Origin: Paludibacteraceae bacterium
GTDB taxonomy: Bacteria; Bacteroidota; Bacteroidia; Bacteroidales; Paludibacteraceae
Assembly: GCA_017965125.1 (NCBI GenBank)
Contig: JAGCQO010000179.1
Coordinates: forward strand, 1-9,753
Direction of reading: 5' to 3'
DNA: 9,753 nt
Shown: piece after piece, positions 1-3,825 of the stretch
Layout: every line of letters starts with the position of its first letter
Numbering within the stretch: the first letter of the stretch is position 1
Translations under genes and position numbers: made by a program
Notes under the pieces: generated by a model
What the model saw: only the letters and a program-made list of their open reading frames with translations
Databases searched by the model: none
Told to the model about the DNA's origin: nothing

Positions 1-2
1 AA

Positions 3-33
3 GGCCGGTAAACCGCATGAGTGTAAACCCGGC
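3..33 (-). terminator. Terminator-like hairpin, cut by the window start
   Basis: Inverted repeat with GCCGG and CCGGC arms at 4-8 and 29-33. It is a near copy of the terminator hairpin at 166-197: both contain GCCGGTAAACCGCA and TAAACCCGGC. Read on the minus strand, any T-tract would fall at or beyond base 1, where only two T's remain visible. The terminator role is inferred from the copy at 159-197, which does have a T-run. Confidence 0.4.
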
Positions 34-158
34 TTGTCAGCATCACCTGTTACTTAAACCATTACCCGTACACAACTATCAGCCTTGTTCAACCCGGTGG
101 GTTATGGTGAGGTTTCTACTCACAGGCATGTGCCTCGGATAGGTATGGTCGGTTTAAT
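34..158 (-). other. Non-coding stretch between two related terminator hairpins
   Basis: No open frame with a ribosome site was found on either strand. On the minus strand there is a small hairpin AACCC-ACC-GGGTT and a TGAG/CTCA stem. The stretch is bounded on both sides by near-identical GCCGG hairpins, so it could hold a short independent RNA. No known RNA family was recognised. Confidence 0.3.
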
Positions 159-197
159 AAAAAAATGCCGGTAAACCGCAGGTATATAAACCCGGCA
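159..197 (-). terminator. Intrinsic terminator, minus strand
   Basis: On the minus strand a TGCCGG arm (192-197) pairs with CCGGCA (166-171) and is followed directly by seven T's (plus-strand A-run 159-165). The loop is about 20 nt. It lies some 235 bp beyond the ssb terminator, so it probably ends a separate RNA made from the 198-430 stretch or catches read-through. Confidence 0.65.
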
Positions 198-430
198 ACT
201 CTCTTCTTCGTGTCGGCAACCCATCGGGCTACCGCTCACCTACCCCTTGCACTGGGCGAGAGTCTTTGTGCGTTTCGGCTGGGGCGTGCAAGCTCCGTCC
301 CACAGACACTCGGTTTAATCGGAGTCACGGAGTTCCACCGTTCTCCTTTATGGTTCATTTCGAAAGGACGTGTTCCTTAGGTACCTAAACAGTCCTTGTC
401 GAAGGAACAAGCATTCGCTTGAATCGGGGT
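198..430 (-). ncRNA. Candidate structured RNA between two terminators
   Basis: This stretch has a terminator on each side and no credible gene on either strand. Read on the minus strand it folds in several places. GTTCCTT pairs with AAGGAAC, interleaved with AAGGAC and GTCCTT, in the order needed for a pseudoknot or a switch. CTCCGT pairs with ACGGAG, CTTGCAC with GTGCAAG, and an 8-bp stem GGTAGCCC / GGGTTGCC has a GAT loop. A perfect 12-bp palindrome TTAGGTACCTAA lies at 377-388. The terminator at 159-197 would end the transcript. I do not recognise a known riboswitch or RNA family, and no promoter was identified, so it may instead be a long 3' region behind ssb. Confidence 0.35.
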
Positions 431-466
431 AAAAAAAGGAGCCTGACCCCATCAAGTCAGACTCCT
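431..466 (-). terminator. Intrinsic terminator of ssb
   Basis: On the minus strand AGGAGTCTGAC (456-466) pairs with GTCAGGCTCCT (437-447) around an 8-nt loop. Seven T's follow (plus-strand A's 431-437). It sits 16 bp beyond the ssb stop codon and is the clearest minus-strand terminator in the window. Confidence 0.9.
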
Positions 467-481
467 ATTGTTATTCGGATA

Positions 482-853
482 TTAGAAGGGCTTGTCGTCC
501 TCATCAGCAACGGCGGGAGCTTCTTCCGGGTCGCCAGGTTTCTTGTCGATAAACTGGACGGTCGGATTCTTGATCTCCAGCTGAGCACGAGCCTTGCCTT
601 CCTGGTCAATCCAGCCACGGGCAGAAACAGAACCCTTCACAGCCAGGATACGACCCTTCTTCAGACCAGGGCACATCTTGGCACCACGGTCACGCCAGAT
701 GGTCACGCGGAAATACTCCGTGGTCTGGTTCTCACCATAGCCTTCATTTGCGGCGAGGGTGAAGTCAGTGACCAGAGTATCGATACCAGCAACCTTCACA
801 GTGCGGGTTTCAGCGTCCTTAGTAATGCGTCCAATAACAGTCAGATTATTCAT
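482..853 (-). CDS. ssb: Single-stranded DNA-binding protein
   Basis: This 123-aa protein should coat single-stranded DNA in the cytoplasm during replication, repair and recombination and recruit partner proteins through its C-terminus. The N-terminal ~105 residues read as the SSB OB-fold: it opens MNNLTVIGRITKDAE, and later has TEYFRVTIWRDRGAK and LAVKGSVSARGW, all typical SSB strands. A short acidic linker leads to the end EDDKPF, close to the DDDIPF tip that binds partners in bacterial SSBs. The length is short for the family (usually 150-180 aa) but common in phage versions. An ATG five codons upstream exists at 868, but the GGAGGT site at 861-866 lies inside that extension, so ATG 853 is the start. 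It is the last gene of its group and is followed by a strong terminator. The family call is near certain. Confidence 0.95.
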   Translation of the reverse strand: MNNLTVIGRITKDAETRTVKVAGIDTLVTDFTLAANEGYGENQTTEYFRVTIWRDRGAKMCPGLKKGRILAVKGSVSARGWIDQEGKARAQLEIKNPTVQFIDKKPGDPEEAPAVADEDDKPF

Positions 854-1112
854 TTTCAGTACCTCCATAATTACGTTTTATTAATTTTCTCGCACGTTTC
901 AGTTTGCACGTAGCTCCTGCATCTCGTTTATCGTCCGAGTACGACTATCGCACGGCGGTATTTTTAGTGGGTATGCGACGCCACTTGCAAGAGGAGTGAT
1001 GGGCTGTCTCCTGCGAAAATGAAGAAAGCGGAGCCCGTATGTCGGTACCCCACTTTTTCATAGCATCTGCCCGAGCTTGCGAGGGCAAGTCGGGATTAGA
1101 GTAGTTTGGATT
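854..1112. other. Gene-free leader of ssb with direct repeats and hairpins
   Basis: No gene with a ribosome site is seen here. A direct repeat GCACGT is spaced by 8 bp (around 893-910), which could be a protein-binding site. An AGGAG/CTCCT stem lies near 992-1014. The right end holds the hairpin motif copy described at 1056. A 38-codon open frame on the minus strand (about 943-1059) starts inside that motif and has no ribosome site, so it is not called. I find no convincing sigma-A promoter for ssb. Confidence 0.4.
1056..1095 (-). repeat. Hairpin plus GATGCTATGAAA motif, copy 3 (core only)
   Basis: On the minus strand a strong hairpin (CCCGA-CTTGC arms at 1071-1081 against GCAAG-TCGGG at 1085-1094) is followed by CAGATGCTATGAAA. 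The same arrangement, a G/C-rich hairpin and then GATGCTATGAAA, occurs before the RNase HI gene (2081) and, as GATGCTGTGAAA, before the 64-aa gene (3174). The hairpin sequence differs while its shape and the following motif are kept. Function unknown: promoter, processing site or RNA control element are all possible. Confidence 0.6.
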
Positions 1113-1358
1113 TTACCGGAGCGTTTGGGTTGCGTGCCCGTTCTCCTTCAATCTGTCCATGAAATCCTGCCCTATATGGATGCGTTTCTGTGGCACCTCT
1201 CGGGCAACATATCCAATGCCTTTTTCGATTTCATATTTTTTGCACTGAGCTTTGAGTTCTTCTATAATCTTGTTGTTGTAAATATCCGAGATTTTCTTCC
1301 CGGATAAAAACGCGAGAACAATCAAAGAAAGTATTATGATGTTGTCGATGATTTGCAT
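1113..1358 (-). CDS. Small protein with an N-terminal membrane helix, unknown function
   Basis: 81 aa, not recognised. Residues 2-18 (QIIDNIIILSLIVLAF) form one hydrophobic segment, followed by SGKKISD and a charged, helical middle (IIEELKAQCKKYEIEK). This suggests a membrane-anchored protein with a soluble C-terminal part. The start ATG shares its A with the TGA stop of the 25-aa peptide upstream (TGATG), and the GGAGGT site lies within that peptide's last codons, so translation of the two is coupled. It is the fourth gene of a cluster led by RNase HI. The single anchor and small size would fit a phage accessory or lysis-related protein, but no motif supports either. Confidence 0.7.
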   Translation of the reverse strand: MQIIDNIIILSLIVLAFLSGKKISDIYNNKIIEELKAQCKKYEIEKGIGYVAREVPQKRIHIGQDFMDRLKENGHATQTLR

Positions 1359-1435
1359 CAGAACCTCCATAAGCTTTTGAACAGTTTTGCCACTACGAGC
1401 AACCATACAAGAAAAGAAACAATTATTTCAAGCAT
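1358..1435 (-). CDS. 25-aa hydrophobic membrane peptide
   Basis: The peptide begins MLEIIVSFLVWLLVVAK and ends FKSLWRF: a single hydrophobic helix of about 15 residues with a basic, aromatic C-terminus. A GGAGG site lies 9 bp before the ATG, inside the end of the 62-aa gene, and the ATG overlaps that gene's stop (ATGCTTGA). Its own end supplies the ribosome site for the 81-aa gene. The overlaps on both sides and the good spacing argue that it is translated, although it is very short. The function is unknown. A holin-like, toxin-like or membrane-partner role would be guesswork. Confidence 0.55.
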   Translation of the reverse strand: MLEIIVSFLVWLLVVAKLFKSLWRF

Positions 1436-1616
1436 AGACGAAGTCCTCCGGAAACTCGCTCTCATATCCGTTGTACATTTCGTACATATCGTCATAGAAA
1501 GAATTCTCGTCTTCCGGATGTGCTTTGAAATATTCTTCAAGAGAAGTGTACCTGTCCTCGGTTGTAAGAACCCAGTAACCTTTTATGGAATCGTAAACCC
1601 AATTTAATGTGCCCAT
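1428..1616 (-). CDS. Acidic 62-aa hypothetical protein
   Basis: Not recognised. The protein starts MGTLNWVYDSIKGYWV and has a strongly acidic, tyrosine-rich second half (NSFYDDMYEMYNGYESEF). It is soluble, with no membrane segment. The start at 1616 is fixed by GGAGGT, formed by the last two sense codons of RNase HI. The two genes are separated by one base, so this gene is almost certainly translated by coupling from RNase HI. An in-frame ATG six codons upstream lacks a site. The high D/E content could reflect a DNA-mimic or protein-binding role, but nothing specific points to it. Confidence 0.8.
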   Translation of the reverse strand: MGTLNWVYDSIKGYWVLTTEDRYTSLEEYFKAHPEDENSFYDDMYEMYNGYESEFPEDFVYA

Positions 1617-1617
1617 A

Positions 1618-2067
1618 TTAACCTCCGTAAACAAGATGTCTTGCTTTCAAAGCCTGAGCTTTGGCAATTTTGTCACAGCGTTCATTGAGTTCAACACCTT
1701 TGTGACCTGAGACTTTCACAAAAGTGATATGGTGTTTTCCGGCAAGACCTTTCTGGATAAGTTCATGCCAGATGTCGTGGTTGGGTCTGGATTCAGACGT
1801 CAGCCACTTCCGTTCGTGAGTGTGGCAGTTGACGATATACTGAGAGTCTGTATAAACCTCAATTTCACAAGGTTCTTTCTGCACTCTGTTCAGCCAGTCA
1901 ACAACCTCCAGAACGGCTTTCAGTTCCATTCTGTTGTTTGTGGTCATCTCTGTACAACAACCAGCAACAATGCGTTCTTTGCCGTTGCACTGCATGATGC
2001 CACAGTAACCTCCCACTCCGGGGTTCCCGAGGCAACTACCGTCTGTGAAAACCTTTACATTTAGCAT
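1618..2067 (-). CDS. rnhA: Ribonuclease HI
   Basis: This 149-aa protein should cut the RNA strand of RNA-DNA hybrids, for example removing primers during element replication. All four catalytic carboxylates of bacterial RNase HI are recognisable: Asp in VFTDGSCLGNPG near residue 9, Glu in NNRMELKAV near 48, Asp in VYTDSQYIVN near 73, and Asp in NERCDKIAKAQA near 133. The KVSGHKG stretch holds the histidine of the flexible loop. The length matches E. coli RNase HI (155 aa). The frame is open upstream to 2298, but GGGAGGTG lies 7 bp before ATG 2067 and the upstream part translates terminators and leader hairpins, so 2067 is the start. It heads a coupled four-gene cluster. With ssb nearby, it belongs to the replication functions. 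Confidence 0.96.
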   Translation of the reverse strand: MLNVKVFTDGSCLGNPGVGGYCGIMQCNGKERIVAGCCTEMTTNNRMELKAVLEVVDWLNRVQKEPCEIEVYTDSQYIVNCHTHERKWLTSESRPNHDIWHELIQKGLAGKHHITFVKVSGHKGVELNERCDKIAKAQALKARHLVYGG

Positions 2068-2080
2068 TTTGTTCACCTCC

Positions 2081-2160
2081 CTTTCATAGCATCTGTAGGG
2101 CTTTAGCCCGTCCTTTCGACAAAGCTTGAGCGGTAGCAAAAATCTCCCGCCCCTAAAAAA
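2081..2160 (-). repeat. Leader element before rnhA (copy 1)
   Basis: Read on the minus strand, the element runs TTTTTTAGGGGCGGGAGA, TTTTTG, a hairpin GGGCT-TT... pairing with AGCCC (around 2098-2109), then TACAGATGCTATGAAAG, and ends at the rnhA ribosome site. The same series of blocks occurs at 3174-3270 (TTTTTGGGGCGGGGGAG, TTTTTGGC, GGGC/GCCC hairpin, CTTGATGCTGTGAAA). Two unlinked genes thus share a leader. It is a candidate promoter region or RNA control element; the role is not established. Confidence 0.6.
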
Positions 2161-2171
2161 CAACAGGCGTA

Positions 2172-2204
2172 AAACAAAAAATATGAGCTGTTTATGGCAC
2201 AGCT
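2172..2204 (-). terminator. Intrinsic terminator, minus strand
   Basis: On the minus strand GAGCTGT (2198-2204) and ACAGCTC (2184-2190) form a 7-bp stem with a 7-nt loop, followed by ATATTTTTTGTTTT. It ends transcription coming through the non-coding stretch 2205-2485, upstream of the rnhA leader. Confidence 0.8.
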
Positions 2205-2485
2205 CACGAAGCCAGAATAACGAAGGAGGCGGGACTGGTTTCCCACGCCAGTCCCTGAAAGGAGGAATCCCATGAAGGAAAGAATACGTCAAATTCATTA
2301 AATCGGGGAGACCCTTAATCTCCCCGACCCAAGCACAATCGTGTCAATCAGGGCTGGCATCCCCTCAAAACACGACCTGTCTGTAGGACATGTCTGAATC
2401 CATGCTCTTATAACCAGAAGCATGAGTCAGTGTCCCTCTGCACAATTCCGCACACCCAGTGAGTGTACGGAGAATGCAGAGGAAG
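2205..2485 (-). ncRNA. Structured non-coding stretch, candidate RNA
   Basis: About 280 bp without a gene, filled with hairpins. CCTCTGCA (2435-2442) pairs with TGCAGAGG (2475-2482), with further pairing TTCCG/CGGAG and ACAC/GTGT inside. CATGCT/AGCATG pairs near 2401-2422. TCGTGT/ACACGA encloses GGG/CCC (2338-2374). TCGGGGAGA/TCTCCCCGA is perfect (2303-2327), and GGGACTGG/CCAGTCCC is at 2231-2255. A T-rich terminator at 2172 closes the set on the minus strand. It could be a stand-alone RNA or a long processed 3' region behind the 127-aa gene. No tRNA T-arm sequence and no known family was recognised. Confidence 0.4.
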
Positions 2486-2869
2486 TTATGATATAAAACT
2501 ATATTTACCATTCCTATCATTGAACATATCGCGGGCTTTCAGAAGCTCAACGACTTCGTCCATGTTTTTACAAGCACGAATTTGTTTCTCTGTAAGACGA
2601 GGGGTAAGGTCGAGGGTTTCTGTCCCGTCGTACTCATGGATATCGGGAATCCAGAGTTCTTCATCATATTCCTCGACGTATAATTCTGCGAATATGCCGG
2701 AACAATATTTGCTTCCCTTTGTTTCTATCAAAGCAATTGCGTCGGGGTCTTCTCGGAGCAACCACTCACGGCTGTTAACTTTCTTGCCTTTTATTTCACT
2801 TAACTCTTGAATGGCTTTGTCGCTCCAGGAATAGCCTCCGAAGCATCCGTTTAGTATAATTTTCGCCAT
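2486..2869 (-). CDS. Phage 'CFGG' family hypothetical protein
   Basis: 127 aa. The opening MAKIILNGCFGGYSWSDKAI matches the start of a widespread family of small phage proteins of unknown function that begin 'NRCFGGFxLS' (recalled from the family, not searched). After it come GSKYCSGIFAELYVEEYDEE and IHEYDGTETLDL, also in line with that family, whose members end with a short 'EYDGxE' stretch; this one has a further helical tail. It is soluble with no membrane segment. The start at 2869 is chosen because AAAGGAG lies 8 bp upstream; the longer frame to 2896 has no site. The gene lies between the 64-aa gene and the structured stretch at 2205. It has no predicted reaction. Confidence 0.85.
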   Translation of the reverse strand: MAKIILNGCFGGYSWSDKAIQELSEIKGKKVNSREWLLREDPDAIALIETKGSKYCSGIFAELYVEEYDEELWIPDIHEYDGTETLDLTPRLTEKQIRACKNMDEVVELLKARDMFNDRNGKYSFIS

Positions 2870-2932
2870 TGTGTTTCTCCTTTTGAAATCATCCACCCAG
2901 ACCGGAGCTACGTCAGCAGTCGGGGCAGGAAA

Positions 2933-3127
2933 TTACGAAGCGTAAGGATACATATTACCTTTAAGAGCTTTCACGGAACGAGCAAGATCTTTGGCTTCCG
3001 CAGTGATTTTACGGATTTCTGCGAGATTTTCCGGGGACGGAGGAAGCTTTTCCAGTTCTTCAATTCGCTTCTGCCGTTCATAAATGAATACCTTGAGCAT
3101 GGGAATGTCGGAGAAAGACAGTTTCAT
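2933..3127 (-). CDS. Small helical hypothetical protein
   Basis: 64 aa, not recognised. It starts MKLSFSDIPMLKVFIYERQ and continues as a highly charged helix (KRIEELEKLPPSPEN, then RKITAEAKDLARSVKALK), probably a two-helix hairpin broken by the LPPSP turn. No membrane segment. GGAGGT lies 7 bp before ATG 3127; the 13 extra codons upstream overlap that site and are excluded. Its leader carries copy 2 of the element also found before rnhA. The charged helical pair could be a dimerising or nucleic-acid partner, but no motif shows it. Confidence 0.8.
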   Translation of the reverse strand: MKLSFSDIPMLKVFIYERQKRIEELEKLPPSPENLAEIRKITAEAKDLARSVKALKGNMYPYAS

Positions 3128-3173
3128 AAAGATACCTCCAAAATAAAATAATGTGAAATAATCCAAAGAACTA

Positions 3174-3270
3174 TTTCACAGCATCAAGTAGGGCTTGCCC
3201 GTTGATATCATATTGTTAACTTCTATGAAAAGAATTGGCTCCGCCAAAAACTCCCCCGCCCCAAAAATTT
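3174..3270 (-). repeat. Leader element before the 64-aa gene (copy 2)
   Basis: Shares ordered blocks with the rnhA leader (2081-2160): TTTTTGGGGCGGGGGAG, TTTTTGGC, the tight GGGC/GCCC hairpin, and GATGCTGTGAAA. It also has an insertion containing ATGATATCA, a string found again near 9345. The blocks are kept while the sequence between them changes, which suggests function at RNA or promoter level rather than simple duplication. Confidence 0.6.
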
Positions 3271-3298
3271 GGAAGCCCGGAAAATTGTAAGCCCGGAA
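3266..3298. repeat. Two tandem 16-17 bp copies
   Basis: AATTTGGAAGCCCGGAA is followed directly by AATTGTAAGCCCGGAA. The copies share AATT and AAGCCCGGAA. They abut leader copy 2. The second half, CCGGGCTT on the minus strand, could bind a protein. Function unknown. Confidence 0.6.
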
Positions 3299-3431
3299 TT
3301 AATATAGAGCCCTATGGTTGAGTCTTTCGTTAAAGACTCATTACGAGAGCCCTTTAGGGCTCCCGGCTATGAATCTTTAATATGTGATACTGTATGAATA
3401 TTTATTTTCTGGGTTATTCTTTTGTATCTCC

Positions 3432-3599
3432 TCACATTGAACATTTAAGAATTCCGTCTGAATGTTTTTCTTTTAAAAAACTTTCAGCAGTTGATTTTAG
3501 CCATAACGGAGTTCGCCATAGCAAATAACAATCTGTTTCTTCACAGAAACTAAAATATTCTACATACCAACAGAAATCAGCATCAGTATAGTATTTCAT
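3432..3599 (-). CDS. 55-aa hypothetical protein
   Basis: Not recognised. It starts MKYYTDADFCWYVEYFSFC, is rich in aromatics and has four cysteines. The C-terminal half is basic (LKSTAESFLKEKHSDG). No clear membrane helix. The ribosome site AAGGAG stands 8 bp before ATG 3599, in a leader (AAGGAGAATGAAAAATG) identical to that of the 53-aa gene just upstream; the two genes are 16 bp apart and read as one unit. The shared leader suggests duplication of the start region, though the two proteins are not obviously related. The low G+C of this gene differs from the polymerase gene nearby, hinting at separate origin. Confidence 0.7.
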   Translation of the reverse strand: MKYYTDADFCWYVEYFSFCEETDCYLLWRTPLWLKSTAESFLKEKHSDGILKCSM

Positions 3600-3615
3600 T
3601 TTTCATTCTCCTTTT

Positions 3616-3777
3616 TCAGGCATCCCAAGAATCATACAATTTAAAATCTTCTTCTTGTACTAATCCATGGTCAATTCCAAGATGATATTGTTCATATTTT
3701 TGACATTCGTATTGGGCGTACGCGATGTCTTCATCGGTGAAGACTTTCCCATCCTCTGCTATAAACTGAACTTTCAT
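3616..3777 (-). CDS. Acidic 53-aa hypothetical protein
   Basis: Not recognised. It starts MKVQFIAEDGKVFTDEDIA and is acidic and tyrosine-rich (YAQYECQKYEQYH), ending YDSWDA. Probably a small soluble protein with a beta-hairpin start. ATG 3777 follows AAGGAG by 8 bp. It is the first gene behind the 807-aa polymerase (48 bp gap) and shares its leader sequence with the 55-aa gene that follows, so the three may be co-transcribed. No function can be assigned; a polymerase accessory role is only suggested by position. Confidence 0.7.
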   Translation of the reverse strand: MKVQFIAEDGKVFTDEDIAYAQYECQKYEQYHLGIDHGLVQEEDFKLYDSWDA

Positions 3778-3825
3778 TTTTCATTCTCCTTTCTGCCCGT
3801 GTAGCCGATAGCGCAGCTTCAGTCA

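Larger units (their letters stand above)
3128..3431. other. Gene-free stretch with hairpins and repeats
   Basis: About 300 bp with no gene seen. From the right on the minus strand it holds GAGCCC-TAAA-GGGCTC (3347-3362), GAGTCTTT-AACG-AAAGACTC (around 3321-3340), a tandem repeat at 3266-3298, and leader copy 2 at 3174-3270. The two hairpins stand side by side without a T-tract, so they are not typical terminators; they could be RNA-stabilising or processing structures behind the 55-aa gene. Confidence 0.5.

Noticed and set aside
198..360. Resemblance to a cobalamin riboswitch (GGTGGAACTCCG, AGCCCGATGGGTTGCC on the minus strand)
   Set aside because: The core box order and closing stem are not met, and no downstream cobalamin-related gene is present.
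165..380. 71-aa plus-strand open frame
   Set aside because: It has no ribosome site, lies over terminator and hairpin DNA, and runs against all supported genes.
943..1059. 38-codon minus-strand frame starting MKKWGTDIRAPLSS
   Set aside because: Its ATG lies inside the repeated GATGCTATGAAA motif, which is non-coding elsewhere, and it has no ribosome site.
2068..2298. N-terminal extension of RNase HI by 77 codons
   Set aside because: It translates a terminator, a duplicated leader and hairpins; the ribosome site GGGAGGTG and RNase H fold start both fit ATG 2067.
2272..2301. Plus-strand 9-codon frame (MKERIRQIH) behind a perfect AAAGGAGG
   Set aside because: The ribosome site is striking and a hairpin follows, but the peptide is too short to support and no plus-strand promoter is visible.
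2345..2350. Minus-strand TTGACA as the -35 of a promoter
   Set aside because: No -10-like hexamer lies 16-18 bp downstream; the region is G-rich hairpin DNA.
2300..2430. Possible tRNA in the hairpin field
   Set aside because: No T-arm GGTTCRANYCC sequence and no four-arm arrangement could be traced.
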